64,000 bases of DNA, from assembly GCA_038147755.1 (NCBI GenBank), contig JAYQTS010000003.1, positions 1 through 64,000 of the forward strand, given 5' to 3'. The stretch is from UBA5951 sp012269555. Its GTDB lineage: Bacteria > Pseudomonadota > Alphaproteobacteria > Puniceispirillales > Puniceispirillaceae. This document shows positions 8,951 to 18,235 of the stretch, in pieces; position 1 is the first letter of the stretch; every line of letters begins with the position of its first letter. The notes beneath the pieces were generated by a model. It saw only the letters and a program-made list of their open reading frames with translations. It had not been told where the DNA came from and did not search any database. Both the position numbers and the translations under genes were made by a program.

Positions 8951-9099
8951 TTAAGTTTTTAAAAAGCCCCCTTAGTAAATAAAATATACTCAATTTTGAC
9001 AAAAAATTGGTAAATGTTAAAGAAATTTGACGATGCGAAATTTAAAATTATTCACAGAATGTTGCAATGATCGATATTTCATAGCTTCTTCCTAAACTT

Positions 9100-9126
9100 G
9101 GACGGCCTTTGTGTTGCCCTTTTTTT
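9100..9126 (+). terminator. Intrinsic terminator-like hairpin (repeat copy 3)
   Basis: GGACGGC-CTTTGT-GTTGCCC followed by seven T; the stem has one A-C mismatch and two G-U pairs. It shares TTCTTCCTAAACTTGGAC with copy 1. It lies in the divergent gap between the TSUP gene (minus) and the aldehyde dehydrogenase (plus, start 9268), so it would end a leader or a small RNA rather than a protein-coding transcript. Confidence 0.55.
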
Positions 9127-9267
9127 GATAAAATTTGAAAGTTAAACTTTCTGAATATAAGTTTGGATGGTAATTTTTCTAATAGATGTTTCTTTAAAAA
9201 AAACTTAGAATTTAAATTCATAGCAAATAAGTTAGTCCAGGTATCTTTTAATAGAGAGGCACAAAAA

Positions 9268-10791
9268 ATGACTTTATCAAAAAGCACTCAAATAAATAAC
9301 TCCAAATCTGCTCAGAAAACTGAATATACTTCAATAAAAAACCATAAAATGATAATTGATGGGCAATTGGTTGATAGTCATGGATTAGATAGAATAGAAA
9401 TAGAATGTCCTGCGACAAAGGAAATTTTTGCCACTGTGCCGCGCGGAAATAATCAAGATGTGAATTTTGCAGTTAAAGCGGCCTCTGATGCTTTCCGAAA
9501 ATGGTCTTTAGTAGAACCAAGAGAGCGTGGAAAACTACTTTTGAGGATTGCTGACGCCATTGAAAATGAGATTGAAAATTTAGCAAATATAATCGCTCAG
9601 GAAACTGGCAATGCTATTAGAACTCAAGCACGACCTGAGGCAAAACTAGTTGCTGATATTTTCCGCTATTTCGGTGGTCTTGGCGGTGAGTTGAAAGGCG
9701 AGACAATACCCCTAGGAGAAAATTTTTTAAGTTATACTCGGCGTGAACCAATCGGCGTTGTAGGAGCAATTATACCGTGGAATGCCCCCGTTCTTTTAGG
9801 AGCATTAAAAATCGCACCTGCACTTTGTGCTGGTAACACGATAGTTATGAAGGCGGCAGAGGATGCGCCTTTAGGTATTCTAAGGATTGCAGAAATCTGT
9901 CAGAATTTCATCCCGAAAGGTGTAGTAAACTTAATTACTGGTTTTGGAGAAGAATGCGGCACACCACTAATTGAACACCCTAATGTAAGAAAAATTTCTT
10001 TTACGGGTTCGACAGGTGTGGGGAAACTCATTATGCAGGCTGCATCAGAGCGTATTGTTCCAGTATCTCTAGAATTAGGTGGGAAAAGCCCTTCAATAGT
10101 ATATCCAGATGCAAATGAGGATTGGGCAGTGGAGGGAGTTATGGCAGCAATGCGATTTACCCGCCAAAGTCAATCGTGCACCGCTGGTTCCAGATTATTT
10201 TTACATGAGAAAATATTTGATAGTTTTCTTGAAAAGTTAATTTCAAAGCTCAAGAATTTAAAAATTGGAGATCCTCTAGATGAGGCTAATGATATTGGGT
10301 CATTAATAAACAGAAAACAGTATTCTAGAGTTTTAAACTATATTCAGGAAGGAATGGAGCATCCATCTAGTGAATTGATTTGTGGAGGCATGCCCCCAGA
10401 AAATGGAGAAATGAGCAAGGGTTATTTTACGTTACCCACAATATTTTCCAATACTACAAATGAATGGCGTTTGGCAAAAGAAGAGATATTCGGACCAGTA
10501 TTAACAGCAATAAGCTGGAAAGATGAAGAAAATGTTATCAAGATGGCCAATGATAGCCATTATGGACTAGCAGGATATGTTTGGACGCATGATATCGGTA
10601 AGGGTCTAAAAACAGCTCATTCATTAGAGGCTGGATGGGTTCAAGTAAATCAAGGATTAGGTCAGATGCCTGGGCAGTCTTATGGAGGCGTTAAACAATC
10701 TGGTATTGGCCGCGAGTTCTCGTTAAATGGTATGCTAGAAAGCTTTACTCAGACAAAAAATGTAACGGTAAGTTTATCGACACCAAGTTAA
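9268..10791 (+). CDS. NAD(P)+-dependent aldehyde dehydrogenase
   Basis: A 507-residue enzyme of the ALDH superfamily, close to betaine-aldehyde and vanillin dehydrogenases. Visible landmarks are the oxyanion Asn in IIPWNAP, the cofactor loop FTGSTGVGK, the general-base Glu in LELGGKSP (about residue 269) and the nucleophilic Cys in QSQSCTAGSR (about residue 304). EEIFGPV and the C-terminal PYGGVK-like SYGGVKQSGIGRE are also present. The frame is open upstream, but ATG 9268 is preceded by AGAGG, and family members do not have the extra 35 residues. It converts an aldehyde to the acid. Its substrate is unknown, and the convergent pyrimidine genes downstream do not prove a link. Confidence 0.9.
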   Translation: MTLSKSTQINNSKSAQKTEYTSIKNHKMIIDGQLVDSHGLDRIEIECPATKEIFATVPRGNNQDVNFAVKAASDAFRKWSLVEPRERGKLLLRIADAIENEIENLANIIAQETGNAIRTQARPEAKLVADIFRYFGGLGGELKGETIPLGENFLSYTRREPIGVVGAIIPWNAPVLLGALKIAPALCAGNTIVMKAAEDAPLGILRIAEICQNFIPKGVVNLITGFGEECGTPLIEHPNVRKISFTGSTGVGKLIMQAASERIVPVSLELGGKSPSIVYPDANEDWAVEGVMAAMRFTRQSQSCTAGSRLFLHEKIFDSFLEKLISKLKNLKIGDPLDEANDIGSLINRKQYSRVLNYIQEGMEHPSSELICGGMPPENGEMSKGYFTLPTIFSNTTNEWRLAKEEIFGPVLTAISWKDEENVIKMANDSHYGLAGYVWTHDIGKGLKTAHSLEAGWVQVNQGLGQMPGQSYGGVKQSGIGREFSLNGMLESFTQTKNVTVSLSTPS

Positions 10792-11221
10792 ATACAAAAA
10801 TTTCTTCCAAAACTTTGATTGCTTTATTTAATTTTGAGAATGTTTGGTATTTTTTAAAAAAATAAAATGGTTATTAGTGATAGTTCCCGTATTTAAATTA
10901 GTGTAACAAATTAAAAAAAATAAGAAGAATCGCAGTAATTTTTATCAAGCTGGGATAAATTAAGGGACTGTACGCAACATTTTTTTGGTTGCTAAACTTG
11001 TAATCAGATGAAACTGTAAATTGTTCTATCGAATTTTATTCAATATAAACAACGTTTATCTATAATCTAATATAGTTACATTCTTGATATTTTTTAAATA
11101 AGTAATGCAAACTTTTTTCTTTTTTTGATTTTTTTATAAAATTATCTGATGCTTATTCTTAAAGTATTAAAAGTTCGCTAAGAATTCAGAGCGGCAATTA
11201 AAATCAGAAGGGAAATAAAAA
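10792..11221 (+). other. 430-base AT-rich gap upstream of the BMP transporter operon
   Basis: No open frame with a ribosome site was found. The last 20 bases hold the AAGGGA ribosome site of the binding-protein gene. Several T-rich tracts and a weak GCAAC/GTTGC hairpin near 10975-10995 are present, but no promoter, operator or riboswitch could be assigned. Confidence 0.3.
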
Positions 11222-12253
11222 ATGAATGAACAGATAAAACAATTTTTTTCACTAAAAAGAAGGACATTTGTAGCTGGAATGGCAGCAACTTCTGTTGCCT
11301 TTGGGTCCTCTCAAGTCTTCGGGTCAAGTAAAATTAAAGTTGCTGGCATTTATACTCAACCTATTCAACAGAAATGGGACGCAAGATTGCATTTAGCTCT
11401 GGATGCTGCAGCAAATAGAGGTGATATAGATTACTCTTATTCAGAAAAAGTTTCAAATACGGATTATGTCAGGGTTTTGAGAGAATATTGTGAAAAAGGA
11501 GTTCAACTGATTGTTGGGGAGGCTTTTGGTATTAGTAAAGAGGCAAGAAAGGTAGCAGATGATTACCCTAATATTGCTTTTTTAATGGGAGACCCATTCA
11601 AGCCACACGGAAATAATTTCTCTGTTTTTGATAATTATATCCATGAACCATGTTATTTGATGGGTATAATTGCAGGACATATGAGTAAGGCCAAAAAAAT
11701 TGGAATGGTTGGGGGATACCCAATTGGAGAGGTTAATAGACTCTTTCATGCATTTATGAATGGAGCAAGGTCAGTAGATCCTAATTTCGAATTTAAAGTT
11801 ACCTTTATTGGTTCCTGGTATGACCCGCCAAAAGCAAAAGAGGCTGCTATAGCGCAAATAGAGGCTGGGGTAGATATCATGTATGCAGAGCGAGCAGGAG
11901 TGGTAGATGCTTGTAGGGAAAAGGGTATATTGGCATTTGGTAATGTTAATGACATGAATAAAGAGGAAAATGGAACTGACGTAGTTGTAACCTCCGCTCT
12001 TTGGCATATGGAGTCGGCTATTGACCATGCTATCGAAAGAGTAAAAGCAGGCACTTTTAGTGCAGAGGAATACCATCATTGGACAATGATGGCCAAAGGC
12101 GGTGCTAGTTTAGCTCCGTACTATGAATTTGACTCGAAAATATCATCTGATCTCAAAGCCCAAATATCTGGTCTAGCAGCAGATATAAAAGCTGGAAAAT
12201 TTACAGTCGAAATAATTGATGACGAACCAAAATCAACTTTTAAAACATTTTAA
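11222..12253 (+). CDS. BMP-family ABC transporter substrate-binding protein (nucleoside/nucleobase type)
   Basis: A 343-residue periplasmic binding protein. The N terminus has a twin-arginine-like signal (KRRTFVAGMAATSVAFGSS) and the mature part begins KIKVAGIYTQP. LIVGEAFGISKEARKVADDYP, GIIAGHMSKAKKIGMVGGYP and VDIMYAERAGVVDACREKG mark the Bmp/PnrA family, which binds nucleosides and related purines or pyrimidines. Two permeases, an ATPase and cytosine deaminase follow on the same strand, which supports a nucleobase or nucleoside ligand. AAGGGA precedes the ATG. A strong hairpin follows the stop. Confidence 0.85.
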   Translation: MNEQIKQFFSLKRRTFVAGMAATSVAFGSSQVFGSSKIKVAGIYTQPIQQKWDARLHLALDAAANRGDIDYSYSEKVSNTDYVRVLREYCEKGVQLIVGEAFGISKEARKVADDYPNIAFLMGDPFKPHGNNFSVFDNYIHEPCYLMGIIAGHMSKAKKIGMVGGYPIGEVNRLFHAFMNGARSVDPNFEFKVTFIGSWYDPPKAKEAAIAQIEAGVDIMYAERAGVVDACREKGILAFGNVNDMNKEENGTDVVVTSALWHMESAIDHAIERVKAGTFSAEEYHHWTMMAKGGASLAPYYEFDSKISSDLKAQISGLAADIKAGKFTVEIIDDEPKSTFKTF

Positions 12254-12256
12254 AAA

Positions 12257-12288
12257 CCAGAATACAAATTTTTTAATTTGTATTCTGG
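12257..12288 (+). terminator. Intercistronic hairpin after the BMP binding-protein gene
   Basis: CCAGAATACAAATT (12257-12270) pairs perfectly over 14 bp with AATTTGTATTCTGG (12275-12288). No real T run follows, and the ATPase gene begins 20 bases later. The site fits a partial terminator or an mRNA-stabilising stem that keeps binding-protein mRNA more abundant than the rest of the operon. Confidence 0.7.
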
Positions 12289-12307
12289 AATTTTGGAATA
12301 ATCTTTT

Positions 12308-13814
12308 ATGACCGCCTTATTAAATGTAAAAAACATTGATAAAAGCTTTGGTAGGCTAAATGCTAATAAAAACATAAGCTTTGACGTAGCATCTGGCGAA
12401 ATAGTTGCTATTCTTGGTGAGAATGGTGCTGGTAAAACTACTCTAATGAATATCATTTTTGGTCATTATGTAGCGGACTCTGGCTTGATTAATTTTAATG
12501 GAAATGAATTAAAAGCCGGGGATACTAAAGCTGCAATTGATGCGGGTATAGGAATGGTACACCAGCATTTTACACTTGCAGAAAACCTTACTGTTCTGGA
12601 AAACATATTAGTAGGAACCCAACCTTTATATCAACCTCGTCTTTCAGAGGGAAAAGCTAAAGAAAAGCTAAAGTATTTAGCTACAGAATTCGGCCTAGAA
12701 CTCTCACCACAACAACTAGTTCGAAATCTGTCTGTCGGTGAAAAGCAAAGATTGGAAATATTGAAAACTCTTTTTGGTGATTGTAAGTTGCTGATTCTGG
12801 ATGAACCAACGGCAAGTTTAACTCCGCAAGAAGTAAAGACATTATTCATTTCTATCCGTAAGATGGTAGCTTCTGGTCTTAGTGTAATATTGATTTCACA
12901 CAAATTGAATGAGATTTTAGAAATTAGTAATAGAATTATTGTGTTGAGATCTGGAGAAGTAGTTGGAAAGGTAAAAACAAAAAACGCTGATAAAACTCAA
13001 TTAGGTGAGATGATAGTTGGCCGTAAGATAAATCGCCCTATTAGAAAAGAAAATTCATTTAAGGAAGCAAGAATTCAATTATTTCAATTATCTACTAAAA
13101 GTGGTAATGGCTTATCCGCTTTGAAAAATGTGGATTTAGAAGTTCGGGGTGGAGAAATTATTGGAGTTGCTGGAGTAGCAGGGAACGGACAAAAAGCTCT
13201 CGCAGAGGTATTAACAGGTCATAATAAACCGAATTCTGGAAAAATTTTTGTAAATGGAAAAAATCTATTTGGAAAAACTCCAAGTGATTTTATGAATTCA
13301 GGCGTTGCATATATTCCAGAAGACCGAAATGCAGATGGTATTATAGGGGATATGTCAGTATGGGAAAATATCATATTAACTGAGTCCAAAACTTAAAATT
13401 CTTTAATAAAAAGGAATCTTAAATATTAAAAATAGTCATGAATTAGCAAATTCTGTTTGTCAAAAAAATGATGTCCGTTGCCAATCAATTGAGCAACCAG
13501 CGCGATTATTATCTGGTGGTAATATTCAAAAACTGCTTATTGGTAAATGGTTGGAGAGAAAACCAAGCATCATCGTGGCCTGCCAGCCATCTAGAGGCTT
13601 AGATGAGGGAGCAATAAGTGCTGTGCATAAGACACTATTATCTGAACGAAAAAAGTCAACAGCTATAATTTTAATATCTGAAGACTTAGACGAATTGCTT
13701 TTATTAGCAGACAAAATAGTTGTTTTATATAACGGAAAATTATCACAAGTAATTGAAAATAGTAATTTAAATGCAAATAAGTTAGGTCTCATGATGGCAG
13801 GAGATGGTTTTTAA
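12308..13814 (+). CDS. ABC transporter ATPase with two nucleotide-binding domains, frameshifted
   Basis: A sugar/nucleoside-class ATPase (YufO/NupA/RbsA type) with tandem domains. Domain 1 has Walker A GENGAGKTT, signature LSVGEKQR and Walker B LLILDEPTA. Domain 2 has the degenerate GVAGNGQKAL and IPEDRNADG. The first frame stops at 13396. From about 13417 another frame carries NIKNSHELANSVCQ, then LLSGGNIQKLLIGKWLER and IIVACQPSRGLD, and ends at 13814. SGGN-Q-K is the standard signature of the second domain, so this is one protein of about 500 residues. Two single-base losses near 13395 and in the A5 run near 13412 would explain it. Confidence 0.8.
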
Positions 13815-14870
13815 ATGAGGTTAGAAGCACGTGAACATATACCTCTATGGCTTCCTTGGGTTGCAATTTTATCATCTGGTTTAATAACTCTTATTTTTGC
13901 AGCAATATTAATTATGGTTGCTGGGGCCTCCCCAGTTACTGGGTTTTATGAGCTTTTTAAAGGTGCGTTTGGCTCTAAAAATTCGATAGCAGAAACTGGT
14001 GCAACTGCAACCCCCTAATTTTTACGGGACTCGCTGCAGCGATTGCTTTTAGGGCACGATTTTGGAATATAGGTGCAGAGGGTCAATTATATATTGGTGC
14101 ACTTGCTGCTACATATTTTGGGACAGGATTAGTTGTCTTTTCTCCTTTGGTCATGGTTCCCTTTCTGATACTAACCGGTTTTTGTTTGGAGCTCTAGCTC
14201 TCCTACCTATGGTTTTATTACGACAATTTTTAAAGGTAGACGAAGTTGTAACAACGTTATTAATGAATTTCGTTATCATCTTGCTGGTGAGCTATTTACT
14301 CGAAGGTCCCTGGAAGGACCCATATTCACTGGGTTGGCCGCAAGCGTCACCTATAATTGACCAAGGAGTACTTCCCAGATAATTCCGCGGACTAGACTAC
14401 ACTTAGGCTTTGCAATCGCAATTACTGTGGCCTTTTTGGTCTGGTACATACAATCCAAAACATTATTTGGTTTCTCAAGCAGAGCAGTAGGATTTAATCC
14501 TTCCACAGCGAAACACTCAGGAATTTCAGTAACCAAAACTATGATTGGTGTAGCAGTCTTAAGTGGAGGAATAGCCGGTTTAGCAGGAGTATCTGAGGTA
14601 GCTGGATTGAAAGGATATCTGACCTTAGACCTGTCTCCAGGCTTCGGATACACTGGGATAGCTGTGGCTATGCTAGGAAACCTTCATCCTATTGGAGTAA
14701 TTTTTTCAGCTATTTTTATTGCTATCATATACGTGGGTGCTGGTGCTATGAGCAGGGCTATTGAGGTACCAACATATCTTGCGGACGTTATTGTTGCGAG
14801 CACAATACTAACTGTTTTGGTAAGCCTCATTTTGATTAGATACAGAATAATTCTGAGAGGGAAATTCTAA
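13815..14870 (+). CDS. BMP-type ABC transporter permease 1, three frameshifts
   Basis: Conserved permease sequence continues through three frame changes. The first piece ends ...AETGATATP. One more C in the C5 run at 14011-14015 gives ...ATPLIFTGLAAAIAFRARFWNIGAEGQ, the hallmark of this permease family. One more T in the T5 run at 14179-14183 gives FLILTGFLFGALALLP. One more base near 14380 joins VLPR to IIPRTRLHLGFAIAITV, and the rest runs to 14870. The restored protein has about 351 residues and eight to ten helices. It starts 1 base after the ATPase stop and ends 1 base before permease 2. Confidence 0.8.
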
Positions 14871-14871
14871 A

Positions 14872-15822
14872 GTGATATTGGATTTGCTTGAATTACTTTT
14901 TAATGCTGGATTCTGGGCAGCTACGATAAGAATTGCTTGCCCACTTTTATTAGCAACTTTAGGAGAACTTATTTGTGAAAGAGCAGGGGTCTTAAACCTA
15001 GGGATTGAGGGTATTATGACAATTGGAGCTTTAGTCGGTTGGACTACCGTTTATTTAGGCGGCGACTTGAGCACTGGAATATTGGTAGCGGCAGTTGTTG
15101 GTGCTTCTTTTGGGTTACTTCACGCCTTTTTCTCTGTATATTTGGGAGCCTCACAGCATGTAACAGGAATAGGCATCACGCTGTTTGCTTCATCAATTGG
15201 TTATTATTCATTTAGGCTACTTTTACCGAGTTCTACAACACCCCCAAAAATTACGGCATTTCAACCCTTGGAAATTCCATTTTTTAGCGATATCCCATTT
15301 TTAGGAATTGCATTATTTCAGCATACAGCATTTACTTATTTTGCCTTTTTGATGATACCAGCCGTTTTTTGGTTAATGAATAAAACTCCATTAGGACTCT
15401 CAATAAAAGTAGCAGGAGAGAATCCTATGGCTCTTGAGGCTCAGGGTTTAGATGTTTTATTTGTGAGAACAATTGCATTAATGCTGGGTAGTGCGCTGAT
15501 GGCTTTGGGCGGTGCATATCTGACCATGTCTGCTTTTGATGCTTTTTATTTTGGAATGGTTAATGGTAGGGGATGGATTGCAATAGCCTTAGTAATATTC
15601 GCGTCATGGCAGCCCTTTAGAGTATTGTTAGGCGCTATTTTATTTGCAGGTTTAGACGCTTTTCAAGTAAGGGCTCAACAATTAGCTGGTGCGTTTATAG
15701 CTTATCAATTCTTTTTGATGTTACCTTATCTTTTAAGCATAGTAGCGATGGTATTTGCTGCCAGAAGCACTTATTATCCCAGAGCTTTATTAATCCCTTT
15801 CAGGAGGGGAGAGAGACACTAA
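14872..15822 (+). CDS. BMP-type ABC transporter permease 2
   Basis: A 316-residue inner-membrane permease. It starts with GTG directly after the stop of permease 1, suggesting translational coupling. Landmarks are TLGELICERAGVLNLGIEGIMTIGA near residue 30 and VAGENPMALEAQGLDV near residue 180. Both are typical of the second permease (YufQ/NupC-type) of nucleoside importers in the branched-chain/ribose superfamily. It pairs with permease 1 and the two-domain ATPase. GGAGAGAGACAC near the end overlaps the spacer to codA. Confidence 0.85.
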   Translation: MILDLLELLFNAGFWAATIRIACPLLLATLGELICERAGVLNLGIEGIMTIGALVGWTTVYLGGDLSTGILVAAVVGASFGLLHAFFSVYLGASQHVTGIGITLFASSIGYYSFRLLLPSSTTPPKITAFQPLEIPFFSDIPFLGIALFQHTAFTYFAFLMIPAVFWLMNKTPLGLSIKVAGENPMALEAQGLDVLFVRTIALMLGSALMALGGAYLTMSAFDAFYFGMVNGRGWIAIALVIFASWQPFRVLLGAILFAGLDAFQVRAQQLAGAFIAYQFFLMLPYLLSIVAMVFAARSTYYPRALLIPFRRGERH

Positions 15823-15844
15823 AACATATTCGGGAGTAAAGAAC

Positions 15845-17140
15845 ATGAGTGACCTCTTTGTAAAAAATTGCATGCTTGAGAATGGGGAAAAAGTTGATAT
15901 CCTCATTTTAAAAGGAAAGATTGCTGATGTTTCACCTTTTATACACGGTGTTTCTGAGAGTGTTCCGGAAATAGATGCAGAGGGTTGGCTTGCTATTCCT
16001 CCATTTTTAGACAGTCATTTTCATCTAGATGCTACTTTAAGTTATGGTATTCCAAGGATTAATCAAAGCGGGACTTTGCTGGAAGGAATTGCGTTGTGGG
16101 GTGAATTGAAACCCTCATTAAAATATGACGATTTAGTAGAAAGAGCAGAAAACCTCTGCCGTTGGTCAATTGCAAAAGGTACTTTGGGTATTAGAAGTCA
16201 CGTTGATGTAAGTGGAAAAGACCTTCTTGGTGTTGAGGCAATGTTGCATGTAAAAGAAAAATTCAAAGATTTAATTGATATACAATTAGTTGCATTTCCG
16301 CAAGATGGTCTTTTGAGATCAAATTGTTTGGAAAATTTAAATAATGCTCTTGATTTGGGCGTGGATATTGTTGGCGGAATACCTCATTTTGAAAGAACGA
16401 TGGTTCAAGGAGCGGAATCAATAAAAATTTTATGTGAAATTGCAGAAAAAAGAGGCTTGCTTGTTGATATGCATTGCGACGAGAGTGATGATCCAATGTC
16501 CAGACAAATTGAGTCTTTAACTTATGAAACAGTTAGGTTAGGTCTTCATGGAAGGGTGGCGGGGTCTCATTTAACATCTATGCATTCAATGGATAATTAT
16601 TATTTTTCTAAGCTTCTTCCATTAATGCAAGAAGCTAATATTGGTGTTATAGCAAATCCATTAATTAATATTACTCTTCAGGGCCGGCATGATTCCTATC
16701 CAAAAAGAAGGGGAATGACCCGTATAAAAGAGCAAATAAATGGAAGACTTAAAGTTGCGTTTGGTCATGACTGTGTTATGGACCCATGGTATCCTCTCGG
16801 TTCGCATGATATGCTTGAAGTAGCCAGCATGGCTCTTCATGTTGGACATATGACTGGACAAAATGAGATGAAAGAATGTTTTCGGGCTGTAACACAATAT
16901 CCTGCCGAGATTATGTGCTTGGACAATTATGGTTTGCAAAAAGGGTGTAATGGCGATTTAGTAATACTTCAAGCCACTGATACTATAGAGGCTTTGCGTC
17001 TTAAGCCTTCTCGTTTGTTTGTCATAAGGAGAGGAAAAATAATCTCTTCCGAGGAGCCAAAATCTAGCAACGTCTTAATAAACGGAGAAACATACAAAGT
17101 TAGTTTTTCAAAAAAAGATTTTTCATGGACACAAGTATAA
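15845..17140 (+). CDS. codA: Cytosine deaminase (amidohydrolase superfamily)
   Basis: A 431-residue amidohydrolase matching E. coli CodA over its length. Metal and catalytic residues are visible: HFHLD (HxH), DMHCDESDD (His and the proton-shuttling Glu), GSHLTSMHS (His) and AFGHDCVMDPWYPLG (Asp). NQSGTLLEGI, QLVAFPQDGLL and LQGRHDSYPKRRGMTR are near-identical to the enterobacterial enzyme. It deaminates cytosine to uracil and ammonia in the cytosol. It closes the BMP transporter operon, so imported cytosine would feed the convergent uracil-degrading operon. Related substrates such as 5-methylcytosine or isoguanine cannot be excluded. Confidence 0.92.
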   Translation: MSDLFVKNCMLENGEKVDILILKGKIADVSPFIHGVSESVPEIDAEGWLAIPPFLDSHFHLDATLSYGIPRINQSGTLLEGIALWGELKPSLKYDDLVERAENLCRWSIAKGTLGIRSHVDVSGKDLLGVEAMLHVKEKFKDLIDIQLVAFPQDGLLRSNCLENLNNALDLGVDIVGGIPHFERTMVQGAESIKILCEIAEKRGLLVDMHCDESDDPMSRQIESLTYETVRLGLHGRVAGSHLTSMHSMDNYYFSKLLPLMQEANIGVIANPLINITLQGRHDSYPKRRGMTRIKEQINGRLKVAFGHDCVMDPWYPLGSHDMLEVASMALHVGHMTGQNEMKECFRAVTQYPAEIMCLDNYGLQKGCNGDLVILQATDTIEALRLKPSRLFVIRRGKIISSEEPKSSNVLINGETYKVSFSKKDFSWTQV

Positions 17141-17182
17141 TTTGTTTTCTTGGACTGAAAATTTCTTGTAGTTGAATAAGTA

Positions 17183-17214
17183 TTTAGCCATGAGTAAAAC
17201 AACTCATGGCTAAA
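17183..17214. terminator. Bidirectional terminator between convergent operons
   Basis: TTTAGCCATGAGT (17183-17195) pairs over 13 bp with ACTCATGGCTAAA (17202-17214), loop AAAACA. A short T run follows on the plus strand and A-rich sequence precedes it, so it can serve both codA (ends 17140) and the minus-strand binding-protein gene (ends 17236). Confidence 0.85.
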
Positions 17215-17235
17215 TTTTAACAATTCCTGAGAAGA

Positions 17236-18222
17236 TTAAAGTGCCTTATCAGTAATAATGTGAGTCCAAGCCCCCTCTGGTGCCTTTGAAATAACTGGGT
17301 CTGAACCGCCCTTTAGCAGGGTATTCACTGTTCTCTCATAGTCAGCTGGGTCAAGAGTTCCATTTGAACCAGCTGTAAGTTTTGCTATTTCTCCCATCAT
17401 TCTTCTTTGATGTTTTTCTGTTTGTGCACCAGTGGCGTCGTTGTCAAGTACAATATCTGCTGCTGCATCTGGATTCGCTTCGGCCCATTTCCAACCCTTC
17501 ATTGATGCACGGACAAAACGAACCATTTGATCTTGGAAATCTGCGTCTTTAAGACGGTCTTCTAACACATAAATTCCATCTTCAAGGGTCGCAACTCCTT
17601 GATCTTGATATTTGAAAACTACCAAGTCATCAGGGGAAACACCTGCATCAATAACTTGCCAATATTCGTTATATGTCATCGTAGAAATACAGTCAGCCTG
17701 TTTTTGCAAAAGAGGATCGACGTTGAAACCTTGCTTAAGTACAGTGACTCCATCACTTCCACCATTAGTTGGAATACCAAGTTGGCTCATCCAAGAAAGA
17801 AATGGATATTCATTTCCAAAAAACCAAACACCAATTGTTTTCCCTCTAAAATCAGCTGGTGACTTGATGCCTGTTTCTTTTCTGCAAGTTAACTGAAGAC
17901 CAGAGGATTTAAATGGTTGAGCGATATTTACAATGGGAACGCCTCTTTCTCGAGCAGCAAGAGCAGAAGGCATCCAGTTTAGCATCATATCTGCTCCTCC
18001 TCCTGCAAGGACTTGAGGTGGAGCTATATCCGGTCCACCAGGCTTAATGGTTACATCCAAACCTTCATCGTCATAATAACCTTTGTCGAGAGCTACATAA
18101 TAACCCGCAAACTGTGCTTGCGTAACCCATTGTAGCTGCAAAGTAAGCTTATCTGCAGCGAGAGCCATTGAAGATGAAAAACTCATCCCAGCAGCAATTA
18201 ATGTTAAAAATAGTTTTTTCAT
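17236..18222 (-). CDS. NMT1/THI5-like ABC transporter binding protein (pyrimidine-related)
   Basis: A 328-residue periplasmic binding protein. The signal peptide is KKLFLTLIAAGMSFSSSMALAAD, and the mature start KLTLQLQWVTQAQFAGYYVALDKGYY is the NMT1/THI5 hallmark. DFRGKTIGVWFFGNEYPFLSW and DCISTMTYNEYW follow as usual. The family binds pyrimidine-like ligands such as thiamine precursors, but also taurine-type anions. Here it is the last gene of an operon for uracil breakdown, so a pyrimidine or its reduced or opened product is the likely ligand. Its position after its own permeases is unusual for binding proteins. Confidence 0.85.
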   Translation of the reverse strand: MKKLFLTLIAAGMSFSSSMALAADKLTLQLQWVTQAQFAGYYVALDKGYYDDEGLDVTIKPGGPDIAPPQVLAGGGADMMLNWMPSALAARERGVPIVNIAQPFKSSGLQLTCRKETGIKSPADFRGKTIGVWFFGNEYPFLSWMSQLGIPTNGGSDGVTVLKQGFNVDPLLQKQADCISTMTYNEYWQVIDAGVSPDDLVVFKYQDQGVATLEDGIYVLEDRLKDADFQDQMVRFVRASMKGWKWAEANPDAAADIVLDNDATGAQTEKHQRRMMGEIAKLTAGSNGTLDPADYERTVNTLLKGGSDPVISKAPEGAWTHIITDKAL

Positions 18223-18235
18223 TATTTTCTCCTTA

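Noticed and set aside
9163..9267. Upstream in-frame extension of the aldehyde dehydrogenase
   Set aside because: The extra 35 residues do not belong to the family, and the AGAGG site fits the ATG at 9268.
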